Below, in pieces: positions 13,197 to 21,654 of a stretch of DNA of 30,985 nucleotides. The stretch's first letter is position 1, and the number at the start of each line of letters is the position of its first letter. The DNA is from Faecalibacterium sp. UBA1762 (GTDB lineage Bacteria > Bacillota > Clostridia > Oscillospirales > Ruminococcaceae). The notes beneath the pieces were generated by a model. It was not told the DNA's origin and did not search any database. It saw nothing but the letters and a program-made list of their open reading frames with translations. The stretch lies in NCBI GenBank assembly GCA_002314755.1, contig DCHC01000042.1, forward strand, positions 22,874 to 53,858, written 5' to 3'. The position numbers were made by a program, and so were the translations under genes.

Positions 13197-14918
13197 TCAG
13201 CTGTTTTGCTGTTTCAGTGCTTTCATGCCGTTGATCAGCAGGTTCAGCTCGCTGCCGATGCTGACCATGGCCACCCCCTGCTTTTTCGCGTGGTCCAGCA
13301 GAACTTTGTCTGCGGTAATGATACCGAAGGGCTTTCCGGCTGCGTGGGCGGTATTCGCAACCCGGGTGATACACTCGCAGATCAGCTGCTTGTTGCCGAT
13401 GGCGTTCAGATCGCATGCCAGATCGTTGGGGCCGATAAATACCCCGTCCACACCCGGCACATCTAAAATATCCGGGGCATTATCCACCCCGGCGGCGGTC
13501 TCAAGTTGGGCGTAGATCTTCATCCGGGCGTTGGCGGCAGGCATATATTCTGCCAGCGGGGGCGGATTGTAGCCGGTGTGTGCCCGGGTGGTAGAGATGC
13601 CCCGCTTGCCGATGGGGGCATACTTTGCATATTCCACCACCCGGCGGATATCCTCGGCGGTATTGGTCATGGGCAGCAAAAAGCCATGCACCCCCATATC
13701 CGCCAGCTTGGTTACATTGGCACGGCTTGCGTCCCCGATGCGCACCACGGTATCAAACCCCAACAAATTGGCAGGGGTGATCAGGCTTGCCAGGGTGGTA
13801 TAGTCAAATGCACCGTGCTCGCTGTCGATGATCATAAAATCCAGCCCGCAGTTTTGAGCGATGACGGAAAAGTTACTGAACGCGATCTCGGAAAGCATAA
13901 TGCCCAATTTGGGCACTGCCTGTTGTGCCAACATCTTCAATCCCTCCGCTCCGATATTTCGCTCGATATATTCACATATATAGTCTTCGGAAAGTACTGC
14001 CTGCAGGGCAGGGAATACCGCCGCCGCCCCGCCGCCGCCAAACAGTATCTTCTTTTTTGCCGGCAGCTTTTGCAGGGCGTCCTGCAGCTGTTCCAGCAGC
14101 AGGGTCACCTTTTCCGGTTGTCGGTACAGGATATCGCCGCCCACCAGTCCGCTGACGGTATACAGCCGTAGCCCCGGCTGCAGATAGGGCCGCTTTTCGC
14201 CCCCTGCCGCAAGACCGGCCGGCGCGGTACAGCTTAGCTGGGTCGCGGTGCCGATATTGACAAGATAAGCATCCTGCTGCGCACCGCTGCCCAAAAAGCT
14301 GACCTGATGGTCGCCCACCGGGCAGAACACCGTCATGCCTTGATACTGCCCGACCGGCACCACCTGCCCGGTGACCCGGGGTAGCTGCAGATCTTCGGCA
14401 AAGGGGTTGGGCAGACCGCTGTCTGCATAAAACAGACCGCTGGGGCAGGCATCCGTAATATGGGTGACATTGTTCCCGGTTAACAAAAAAGAAAGGTACG
14501 AGCCCAGCGTGAAAAAGCATCCCTTTTGCCGGGGCGACAGCTTGGCAAGGGGCAGGTTGGCCTTCAGGGAAGTGCCGAACGAATCAAAATCTACCCTGCC
14601 AAAACGGTTCTGAGCAAGGTTGCCGCCGGTATCTCGCCAGGAGATGTATTCGCTCCACTCTCCCTCCGGGCTGCAAACAAGAAATCCGTGCATTTGTACC
14701 GAAAAAAAGACCCGGTCGCAGTCGGACTGCTCTGCCTGGCGCAGAATTAGCAGTACCGCGTCGGCAATTTCCCTGCGGGAGACCCGAAAGCGGGTGCCGT
14801 CGGCAATCAGCGGGGCAGGGAAAGGCAGCTTATCACTTTGCAGCAGCCGGTCGGCGCGGGTATCGTATATGCTGTATTTGATAAAGCTGCTGCCCACATC
14901 GATAAGGCAACTGATCAA
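13197..14918 (-). CDS. Fusion protein: FGGY-type sugar kinase joined to HpcH/HpaI aldolase
   Basis: Residues 1 to about 325 resemble FGGY carbohydrate kinases (IDVGSSFIKYSIYD phosphate loop, VQMHGF, NIGTATQ second phosphate motif, GGGG adenosine motif at about 293). The kinase is short and lacks much of the usual C-terminal domain. Residues about 334-573 form a complete HpcH/HpaI class II aldolase, with Glu367-His368 in IDSEHG, Arg393, Glu473 in QLETAAGV and Asp499 in GPNDL. Such aldolases split 2-keto-3-deoxy sugar acids to pyruvate and an aldehyde. The full frame starts at TTG (14916-14918) after GGTGA, because an in-frame stop lies just upstream. An internal GGAGGG (13942-13947) seven bases before an in-frame ATG (13934) could produce the aldolase alone (245 residues, normal family size). 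It heads the minus-strand arm of the locus, divergent from the AraC-type regulator. Confidence 0.82.
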   Translation of the reverse strand: MISCLIDVGSSFIKYSIYDTRADRLLQSDKLPFPAPLIADGTRFRVSRREIADAVLLILRQAEQSDCDRVFFSVQMHGFLVCSPEGEWSEYISWRDTGGNLAQNRFGRVDFDSFGTSLKANLPLAKLSPRQKGCFFTLGSYLSFLLTGNNVTHITDACPSGLFYADSGLPNPFAEDLQLPRVTGQVVPVGQYQGMTVFCPVGDHQVSFLGSGAQQDAYLVNIGTATQLSCTAPAGLAAGGEKRPYLQPGLRLYTVSGLVGGDILYRQPEKVTLLLEQLQDALQKLPAKKKILFGGGGAAAVFPALQAVLSEDYICEYIERNIGAEGLKMLAQQAVPKLGIMLSEIAFSNFSVIAQNCGLDFMIIDSEHGAFDYTTLASLITPANLLGFDTVVRIGDASRANVTKLADMGVHGFLLPMTNTAEDIRRVVEYAKYAPIGKRGISTTRAHTGYNPPPLAEYMPAANARMKIYAQLETAAGVDNAPDILDVPGVDGVFIGPNDLACDLNAIGNKQLICECITRVANTAHAAGKPFGIITADKVLLDHAKKQGVAMVSIGSELNLLINGMKALKQQNS

Positions 14919-14973
14919 AGCCGTTCACCGTCCTTATATTGGTTTACGAACTCAATCATAGCATAAAATTTTT

Positions 14974-14987
14974 GCAATTACCATTGC
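14974..14987. promoter_or_regulatory. Palindrome between the divergent promoters, possible regulator site
   Basis: GCAAT-TACC-ATTGC is a perfect 5-bp dyad midway between the kinase/aldolase start and the AraC-type gene. A nearby stretch ACGATATATATTGC (14995-15008) partly recurs, inverted, at 15906-15920 before the hydrolase operon promoter. A role as operator is inferred from position. Confidence 0.4.
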
Positions 14988-15004
14988 GGAAAAAACGATA
15001 TATA

Positions 15005-15033
15005 TTGCTTTTTCTGTTTTGATTGCGTATACT
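15005..15033 (+). promoter_or_regulatory. Promoter of the AraC-type regulator gene
   Basis: TTGCTT (15005-15010) and TATACT (15028-15033) are separated by exactly 17 bases, 42 bases before the GTG start. Confidence 0.7.
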
Positions 15034-15075
15034 GAAAGCAAAGATTTTTACAAAGGGCAGGGGTGACTGCAAACG

Positions 15076-15855
15076 GTGAATAACCAAGAATATGTCCGGT
15101 ATATCCGCTCGCCGGAGCTGACGGTCAAGTACGCCAATGGGATGCGGGATATTTTCGGCAGGGAGCTGCATACCTACCATGAAATTTTCTTTTTTATTCA
15201 TGGGGATGCGGATTTTATCTTTAGCGAAGGCCGGGTACACCTACAGCCCGGTACGGCGGTGGTCATCCCGAAGGAGACCTTTCACCAGTTTATCAATAAC
15301 GGCCCGGATACCGATTATTGCCGCTGCGTACTGAATTTTGACGCCGTCTCTCAGCTGGAAGGGCTGATTGCCCGCAAGCTGCGGCAGGTGCTGCTGATCT
15401 GCGCCGATTGGATGGAAGCGCTGTTCCGACAGATGGTGGATCTGTTTGCCGCAAGCTATAGCAAGGAGGATACCCTCATTCTGGTCAAGGCGCTGTTTGC
15501 CCGGTTGTTGGTAGAATTTGACGAAAGTCAGCCTTCCATTCAGCCGGACCGGTCGGTTCAGCCGCTGGCAAAGCAGGTGATGGACTATATCAACCAAAAT
15601 ATAACCCGACCTCTTACCGTGACAGCGCTTGCTGCGCGGTTTCACACCTCTCCCTCTCACCTGGCGCACCTGTTCCGACAGGAGTGGAATGTTTCGCCCC
15701 ATCAGTATCTGCTGCAAAAACGGCTGACCATTGCCGCCAAACGGATCGCCGATGGGCAGGCAGCCACGGTTGCTGCCCGGGAGAGCGGTTTCGGGGATTA
15801 TTCCAACTTTTATCGCCAGTATCTAAACCGGTTCGGCAGACCGCCGTCAAGGTAG
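15076..15855 (+). CDS. AraC-family transcriptional regulator (cupin sensor, double HTH)
   Basis: This 259-residue protein has an N-terminal cupin-like sensor (about residues 20-90; ELHTYHEIFFFIHGDADFIF, then LQPGTAVVIPKETFHQF). A helical linker follows. The C-terminal AraC domain spans about residues 160-256, with the first HTH at LTVTALAARFHTSPSHLAHL and the second ending in ARESGFGDYSNFYRQY. The start is GTG, chosen because AGGGGTGA lies nine bases upstream and the ORF upstream is closed. It is transcribed divergently from the kinase/aldolase gene and directly precedes the hydrolase operon. It is therefore the likely local activator responding to a sugar released by those enzymes. The ligand is unknown. 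Confidence 0.93.
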   Translation: MNNQEYVRYIRSPELTVKYANGMRDIFGRELHTYHEIFFFIHGDADFIFSEGRVHLQPGTAVVIPKETFHQFINNGPDTDYCRCVLNFDAVSQLEGLIARKLRQVLLICADWMEALFRQMVDLFAASYSKEDTLILVKALFARLLVEFDESQPSIQPDRSVQPLAKQVMDYINQNITRPLTVTALAARFHTSPSHLAHLFRQEWNVSPHQYLLQKRLTIAAKRIADGQAATVAARESGFGDYSNFYRQYLNRFGRPPSR

Positions 15856-15930
15856 CTATGGCTAAAAATGTTCGCTGCGGGGGGAGAAAAGAGGGTCGGT
15901 TTTTTCATTGCAAATATCGTTTAGCCCCCC

Positions 15931-15958
15931 TTGTTTTCTTTTGGCAGTATGCTACAAT
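15931..15958 (+). promoter_or_regulatory. Promoter of the hydrolase operon
   Basis: TTGTTT (15931-15936) and TACAAT (15953-15958) are 16 bases apart, about 75 bases before the first gene of the operon. The candidate regulator site at 15906-15920 lies just upstream, where an AraC-type activator would bind. Confidence 0.65.
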
Positions 15959-16031
15959 AAGAGCATGAAAAAGGGAAAAGGAGCGGCTGAAGAATATCCA
16001 AATATCACGAAGGATTCAGGAGGCTTTTACC

Positions 16032-18014
16032 ATGGAAAAAACCTTACACGGTCTGCGGGTCGCCTATGAAAACTGGGAGCAGCCGGACCGGTTTGCCCAG
16101 CTGCTGCAGCTGCTGGAGCAGTACGATACCGGTATTACCCAGGTTGCGCTGTTTTCCTCATCGGTTCATTCCCCGCTGACCATGCCGGAGACCGCTCGCC
16201 GGGCGGCGATCATGCGGGACCGGCTTTGCGCCTTAAAACAAAAGGGGTATTCGGCGGGCATCAACATTTTAGCGACCATCGGCCACCACGAGGAGGATCT
16301 TCCCCACACGGTCGGCGCGCCCTACCGGCCTATGGTGGGCAGCAGCGGCAAGGTCAGCCACGCTACCTTTTGTATGAACGACCCGGTCTATCTGCGGGAT
16401 TATGTGGCAGGGATCTACCGCATTTACGCCGAGGCGGTACCGGATTTTATCTGGGTGGATGACGATATCCGCTGCGGACATATGCCCATTGGGGACGGCT
16501 GCTTTTGCGATGACTGCATAGCCGATTTCAACACCCGTCACGGATACCGCTTTACCCGGGAAACCCTGTGTGAGGCGCTGGCGCAGGAGGGTGCCGACCC
16601 GGCGCAGATCACCCTGCGCAAGCGGTGGCTGGACAGGAACAGCGACGCCATCTGTGGGCTGTTCCGGGTGATCGGCAGCGCCGTGCGGGGGGTGGATGAG
16701 AAGATCACCCTGGGCTTTATGACCGGGGAGCGCTATTCGGAGGGGTACCAGTTTGCCCGGTATGCGGACGCGCTTTCCGACGGGGGAAGCCACCAAATCA
16801 TGTGGCGACCGGGCGGCGGGGCGTACACCGATTACGCCTATGACGAGCTGGTGGAAAAATCGGAACAGATTGCCCGGCAAAACGCCTATCTGCCCCCGTA
16901 TGTGACGGTTATCCTTTCCGAGATCGAGAATTTCCCATATAATCTGATCAAGAAAACGCCCAAATCCACCGCCCTTGAGGCGGCGCTGACCATGACGGTG
17001 GGCTGCACCGGCGCGGCATTCAATATTCTGCCATCTGAGACCGGTGAGCCGCTGCAGAACGCAGCACCTCACCTGGCTGCCATTGCGGCGCTGAAGCCCT
17101 TTTATCTGGGGTTGCAGCAGTGGTGTGCCGGGCTGACGCCGGTGGGCATCGGTACCGGCTGGCGTATTGACAGTGAGGCGACCCGGGGCTTTTTCCGGGG
17201 TACCGGTTGGGGGTACGGCAGTGTCGCGCGGGAGGTTTTCTCCTTTGGGCTGCCCCAGTCCTTTAGCAGGACAGGGGCGCTGGTTACCGTACTGATCGGC
17301 ACCCAGGCGGCGGTGATGACAGATGATGAGATCCGGCAGCTGCTGTCCGGTGGCGTCTATCTGGACGCCGGGGCAGCGCAGTACCTGACAGATCGGGGCT
17401 TTGGCGGGGAAATCGGCTTTGCTGTGGATCGGTCGATCCCCGTGGACGCCCGGGAACGCTATACCGACGATCCGCTGAACGCGGGTATTACCGGTGGTCT
17501 GCGCAACTGCCGTCAGGCGTTTCACCCGGGGGATAGCGTGGCCATTATTCCGCAGGCGCCCGGCTGCCGGGTGTTGGCGGGGCTGGTGGACTACCACGGT
17601 CAGACGCTTGCCCCGTGTACGATGGGCGTGTTTGAAAACGCCTTGGGCGGCAGGGTCTGCGTTGCGGGATACTATCCCTTTAGCTGGGTGTCGGATTATT
17701 ATAAGACCCTTCAGCTGAAGGCGGTATTTCTGTGGCTTTCCCGCAATACGCTTCCCGCGTTTGTACAAAGTTATTGCCGTATCCGCACAGTGGCTTTGCA
17801 GGGGGAGGGCAAAAGCTGTGTGACGGTATTCAATACGACCAATGATACCCAGCAGCAGCCGGAGATCATGCTGAAAACACAAAAGGAGACGGTATCGGTA
17901 CTGACCGCCTATGCAGGGGAACAAAGTTTTTCTACTGTTCCGGCACGGGACGGTTATCGGGCACTGACCCTGCCGAAGCTTGATCCGTATGAGGGAGTTG
18001 TGATTCGCTTATGA
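16032..18014 (+). CDS. Putative TIM-barrel glycoside hydrolase-like protein, family unassigned
   Basis: I cannot place this 660-residue protein in a named family. The first 380 residues read like a TIM barrel with alternating strands and helices, and the third part (about 390-600) like the Rossmann-type and beta-sandwich region that follows the barrel in GH42-like enzymes. Candidate acidic residues are the Asp143-Asp144-Asp145 cluster in FIWVDDDIRCGH and Glu297 in VILSEIENFPYN, but their role is inference. A Cys pair (CFCDDC) follows the Asp cluster and could bind a metal. No signal peptide is present. AGGAGG at 16018-16023 sets the start. Its stop overlaps the next start by the ATGA arrangement, so the two are translated together. 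Confidence 0.6.
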   Translation: MEKTLHGLRVAYENWEQPDRFAQLLQLLEQYDTGITQVALFSSSVHSPLTMPETARRAAIMRDRLCALKQKGYSAGINILATIGHHEEDLPHTVGAPYRPMVGSSGKVSHATFCMNDPVYLRDYVAGIYRIYAEAVPDFIWVDDDIRCGHMPIGDGCFCDDCIADFNTRHGYRFTRETLCEALAQEGADPAQITLRKRWLDRNSDAICGLFRVIGSAVRGVDEKITLGFMTGERYSEGYQFARYADALSDGGSHQIMWRPGGGAYTDYAYDELVEKSEQIARQNAYLPPYVTVILSEIENFPYNLIKKTPKSTALEAALTMTVGCTGAAFNILPSETGEPLQNAAPHLAAIAALKPFYLGLQQWCAGLTPVGIGTGWRIDSEATRGFFRGTGWGYGSVAREVFSFGLPQSFSRTGALVTVLIGTQAAVMTDDEIRQLLSGGVYLDAGAAQYLTDRGFGGEIGFAVDRSIPVDARERYTDDPLNAGITGGLRNCRQAFHPGDSVAIIPQAPGCRVLAGLVDYHGQTLAPCTMGVFENALGGRVCVAGYYPFSWVSDYYKTLQLKAVFLWLSRNTLPAFVQSYCRIRTVALQGEGKSCVTVFNTTNDTQQQPEIMLKTQKETVSVLTAYAGEQSFSTVPARDGYRALTLPKLDPYEGVVIRL

Positions 18015-20527
18015 AAATGACATTTTCACCCGGGGCCGGTTGGTCCCATACCATGCAGGATATTCTGCAAAGTCACGATGTGGTTTTTCGTGCCCCGGTG
18101 CCGGATCAAACTTACGGTCTGCCCATCGGCAACGGTGACAGCGGCTGCCTTTTGTGGTTTACCGACCAGTCCATCCGCATTGCGTTAAATAAGACCGACC
18201 TGTGGGATCTGACCACAAAGCAGCAACAAGCCACCTGCAGCACAGAGCCGGAGGACCGGACGGTCTGCCGCCATGGCGGGGAGCTGGTACTGGATTTTGG
18301 CTGCCCGATTTTTGAGACATTGTATCAAAACCGATTTGAGGCCCGGCTGAGCCTGTACGACGCCGTCGCCCGGGTGCAAAACAGCACCCCCTTTGGCGAA
18401 GTGGTGCTGTCTGCCTTTTCCGACGAACAGTCGGGTGTATCGGTGATTCAGACCCGGGTAAGCTATACCGAGGCGCTTTCGCTGCGGCTGACCCTGCAGC
18501 GGTTCGGCAGCCGATCCCTTTTCTTCTGGTACAATCACTTTTTGCCCGGCACGGATATCGGACTTTCCGGTACCGACACCGATTTCACCCCGGATACCCT
18601 GGTGCTGACCCAACAGCTAAACGGCAGCTGCTTTGCTGTGGCGGTAAAGCTGGAGACCGATACCCCTTTTACCATGACAAAAAACGGCAGCCATATTCTC
18701 CATGCCGCCACAGACCCTACCGACCAGCTGCAGCTGACGGCGTATGTGGCGGTCGCCACCGGCGGGGATACAGAGGAGGCACGGCGTCAGGCAATTTTGC
18801 TGACAGAAAAAGCCGCGGCATCCGGCGCCACGGCACTTTATCGGCAGCACGCCGCCAATTGGGCAGGGTTCTGGGCAAAATCCTTTGTATCCCTGCCCGC
18901 AGAAAACGATTTTCTGGAAAATCTCTGGTACCTGAACCTTTACTACGCCAACAGCGAGATGAAGGGAAAATCGCCTGCCCATTTCTGCAACGGCATCTGG
19001 GGCTTTTATCATGACTTTGTCCCCTGGAATCACTTTTTCCATTACAATATGCAGCTGGCGACCTTTCCGTTAGAGGCTGCCAACCATCCGGAGCTGCTGG
19101 AGACCTACTACGATTTCCGGGTGGCGCAGCTGCCCAGGGCCAAGGCCTTCGCAAAGGAGTTCAAGCACACCGACGGCGCGTTTTACGCGGATGTCTGCGA
19201 CAAGGACGGTCGCAACGAGGTGGGTACTGTTGATAACTGCACCTGCGGGGCGCAGATCGCCATGTATCTGTACAACCATTACCTCTTTTCCGGCGATAAG
19301 AACTATCTGACCCAAAAAGCACTGCCGGTGATGGAGGAGGTGGGCAAATTCTATCTGGATGTTCTTCAGCAGGGGGAGGACGGCCTTTACCATATTCACG
19401 CGACCCAGGGGTACGAGGGTTCACCCCTGTTTGATGACAGCATCACCGATCTGGTCATGGTGCGGGTACTGTTTGCCGCGTTGGCGGCAGAGCTGCCCGA
19501 AGGACAGGCTGCGGTGTACCGGGACCGGCTGGCAAAGCTGACGCCCTATACCGAGACCGAGATGTTCCCCGAGGAGGTGCAGGACGGTGTATTTCTGCAC
19601 GGCCTTGGCAAAGGGCTGCCCACCCGGGGCAACCGGGTATTGTCAGTGGGCAAACAGTGCGAGGACGGCCAATGGATCCGCCGCACCTTCGGTAAAGAGG
19701 AGCGGGACTGGTACGGCTTTCCGGATACCGAGATGGCGCCGGTTTTTCCGGCAGGACTGGTTGGCATAGGGGATAAGGATACCCCGATCTACGATGAGAT
19801 CTACAACAGCCTTTGTCTACATCATCCGGCTGCCGAGGACGGGGAGGACGGCTATTGCATGGGCTGGTGCATGATGCCCATCTACCTTGCCCGAATGGGG
19901 CTGAGTGCGCTGCTGCAAAAGCAGCTTTACAATACCGTGTCCGCGTGGATGGTCTACCCTCAGGGCTTCGGGACCTACGGGCCGCAGTTCAATCATATCC
20001 AGATGCGGGACCGGTTTTGTAAAAATCAGGTCACTGTCTATGGGGACGGCGGCAAGCGTACCGTACCTGCCTGGAACTTCCGCCATTTTGACTATGAGAC
20101 ACTGCCTATTCTGGCGACGGCGATCAACGAAATGCTGCTGCAAAGCTACGACGGAACCCTGCGGCTGTTTGGGGCGGTTCCGGAAAACTATTCCTGTGCC
20201 TTTTCCTTGAAAGCGGCAGGCGGGTTTGAGGTGCATGCCGTTTACGAAAAAGGGCAGGCGGATGTATTTATCTACGCCGCCCGGGGCGGCAAGCTGACCG
20301 TATCCGTGGAAAATATCTGTCGCCCGGTCGTCTGTACAGATGGGGAAGGCGCGCCCCTTGGCACTGTCTGCCAAAATACCGTTACCGTGCCCCGGACCGG
20401 GGCAGGGCAGTGGGTACATATTACCGCTTCTGACAGCACGCTTTGCCGGGAACGGGACTATCAGAGAAACGAAGGAATAAAAACCATGGGTCGGGCGCAG
20501 CTTGGCACCTGGGAAGAATTCTGCTGA
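18011..20527 (+). CDS. GH95-like (alpha/alpha)6-barrel glycoside hydrolase, divergent
   Basis: The 838 residues follow the GH95 plan. An N-terminal beta-sandwich opens with LPIGNGDSGCLLW (about residues 37-49), then a helical linker, an (alpha/alpha)6 barrel (about 290-700) and a C-terminal beta domain. GH95 enzymes hydrolyse alpha-L-fucosyl and alpha-L-galactosyl bonds. The conserved stretch that in GH95 reads like GIWN...PPW...INLQMNYWPAE is here NGIWGFYHDFVPWNHFFHYNMQ and LATFPLEAANH, so the family's paired catalytic Asn is not evident. The substrate may therefore differ, or the protein may belong to a related unnamed group. No signal peptide is seen. The ATG overlaps the upstream stop (ATGA), and the next gene follows after 18 bases. 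Confidence 0.72.
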   Translation: MKMTFSPGAGWSHTMQDILQSHDVVFRAPVPDQTYGLPIGNGDSGCLLWFTDQSIRIALNKTDLWDLTTKQQQATCSTEPEDRTVCRHGGELVLDFGCPIFETLYQNRFEARLSLYDAVARVQNSTPFGEVVLSAFSDEQSGVSVIQTRVSYTEALSLRLTLQRFGSRSLFFWYNHFLPGTDIGLSGTDTDFTPDTLVLTQQLNGSCFAVAVKLETDTPFTMTKNGSHILHAATDPTDQLQLTAYVAVATGGDTEEARRQAILLTEKAAASGATALYRQHAANWAGFWAKSFVSLPAENDFLENLWYLNLYYANSEMKGKSPAHFCNGIWGFYHDFVPWNHFFHYNMQLATFPLEAANHPELLETYYDFRVAQLPRAKAFAKEFKHTDGAFYADVCDKDGRNEVGTVDNCTCGAQIAMYLYNHYLFSGDKNYLTQKALPVMEEVGKFYLDVLQQGEDGLYHIHATQGYEGSPLFDDSITDLVMVRVLFAALAAELPEGQAAVYRDRLAKLTPYTETEMFPEEVQDGVFLHGLGKGLPTRGNRVLSVGKQCEDGQWIRRTFGKEERDWYGFPDTEMAPVFPAGLVGIGDKDTPIYDEIYNSLCLHHPAAEDGEDGYCMGWCMMPIYLARMGLSALLQKQLYNTVSAWMVYPQGFGTYGPQFNHIQMRDRFCKNQVTVYGDGGKRTVPAWNFRHFDYETLPILATAINEMLLQSYDGTLRLFGAVPENYSCAFSLKAAGGFEVHAVYEKGQADVFIYAARGGKLTVSVENICRPVVCTDGEGAPLGTVCQNTVTVPRTGAGQWVHITASDSTLCRERDYQRNEGIKTMGRAQLGTWEEFC

Positions 20528-20545
20528 CAGGAAGGGAATAACAGG

Positions 20546-21535
20546 ATGAGTACGGAATTTTTATACGATATCGGTCAAAAGACCGGCCCTGCGCCGGTGA
20601 TCAAGAAACTGGGCGCTCTGCGGCTGGGGATGGAGCAGACGCCGGTGCTTTTTTGCGGTCAGCCGGTTATGGTCGAAAGCATGGTTGCGGATGAGGTTTG
20701 CCCGGATCAGTATATCCGCTGCCGCAATCTGCAGACAGGGGCAATCTCTGAGCCGTTCGGTATCCACTACTATTTTGCCTCGGCATTTGTGACCGAAAAG
20801 ACCCTGTACGTGTTTGCCACCTCCACACTGGATGACCGCCCCATGACCATGTACCAGACTGACAACGCCGAAGCCTGGCATGACCCCCGGGGTGGCCACA
20901 CGGTGCGGATGTTCCGGACACAGGACCTTATCCATTGGACGGAAAAGGATATTATCACCTGCCCTGACCGGCGGCTGTGGAATACCTCGGTATGCAGGGG
21001 GGACGGCTGCTATATGATGGCCATTGAGGTCAGCGGTATGGATGGACAGTCGGATATCCCGCAGATCGGGGTGGGGTTCACCACCTTTTTTGCCCGTTCT
21101 AATGATATGGAAAACTGGGAATGCCTGCCGGATGACGCCAGCTACACCGCTGCCCGGTACAATGCCTGCCCGGCGCTGCGGTATGCCAACGGCTGGTACT
21201 ATATGATTTGTCTGGAGGCGCTGCCCTGCGCCCGGTACGCACCGTATATCTACCGCACCCGCAATTTTTACGACTGGCAGGTGGGTTTTCATAACCCTAT
21301 CATGATGTGGAGCGACGAGGACCGCACCCCTGCCCCCGGCAGCAGCTTTACCCCGGAGCAGCTGACCCTGCTGCAGACCGGGTTAAACATTAACTGCTCT
21401 GATATCGATCTGCTTGAGCAGGAGGGCAAGACCCACATCTACTATGCCAACGGTGACCAGATGACCTACTCCTTTTTGTGCGAGGCGGTTTATGACGGCC
21501 CGATGACCCAATTTTTAGAGCATTTCTTCCGCTGA
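20546..21535 (+). CDS. Five-bladed beta-propeller glycoside hydrolase-like protein (GH43/GH32-type fold)
   Basis: The 329 residues show the blade pattern of GH43/GH32-like propellers, with repeated WY-rich strands: IHYYFASAFVTEKTLYVFAT, RMFRTQDLIHW, FFARSNDMENWE, YANGWYYMICLE, IYRTRNFYDWQ and EGKTHIYYANGDQ. Phrases of the form 'seen the sample, flashed by date, W' are typical of proteins acting on arabinan, xylan or related chains, but the catalytic triad cannot be assigned here. No secretion signal is present. A GGAAGGG ribosome site precedes the ATG. It is the last gene of the operon begun at 16032. No convincing terminator was found in the 119 bases after it. Confidence 0.68.
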   Translation: MSTEFLYDIGQKTGPAPVIKKLGALRLGMEQTPVLFCGQPVMVESMVADEVCPDQYIRCRNLQTGAISEPFGIHYYFASAFVTEKTLYVFATSTLDDRPMTMYQTDNAEAWHDPRGGHTVRMFRTQDLIHWTEKDIITCPDRRLWNTSVCRGDGCYMMAIEVSGMDGQSDIPQIGVGFTTFFARSNDMENWECLPDDASYTAARYNACPALRYANGWYYMICLEALPCARYAPYIYRTRNFYDWQVGFHNPIMMWSDEDRTPAPGSSFTPEQLTLLQTGLNINCSDIDLLEQEGKTHIYYANGDQMTYSFLCEAVYDGPMTQFLEHFFR

Positions 21536-21649
21536 GCGCAGGCATCCGGTCAGCATATCTGTTGCGGATCGACAGACGGAGCGTGATTTCTCTGACCGTG
21601 TAATATATTCCGCAGCCAGGAAGAAGTTCTTCAAATCTCTTTCATCCAT
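21515..21649 (-). CDS. Possible 44-residue small protein downstream of the C39-like gene
   Basis: The minus strand carries a 44-codon frame beginning MDERDLKNFFLAAEYI. It starts five bases after the stop codon of the C39-like gene and overlaps the end of the beta-propeller gene by 21 bases. The sequence is amphipathic and charged, with no membrane segment. There is no good ribosome site of its own, so it would need coupling to the upstream gene. Evidence is weak. Confidence 0.28.
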   Translation of the reverse strand: MDERDLKNFFLAAEYITRSEKSRSVCRSATDMLTGCLRSAEEML

Positions 21650-21654
21650 TTCAT

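Noticed and set aside
16269..17924. 551-codon minus-strand ORF opposite the TIM-barrel gene
   Set aside because: It is Arg/Gly/His/Pro-rich and typical of an antisense shadow; the plus-strand frame has AGGAGG, a promoter and an operon arrangement.
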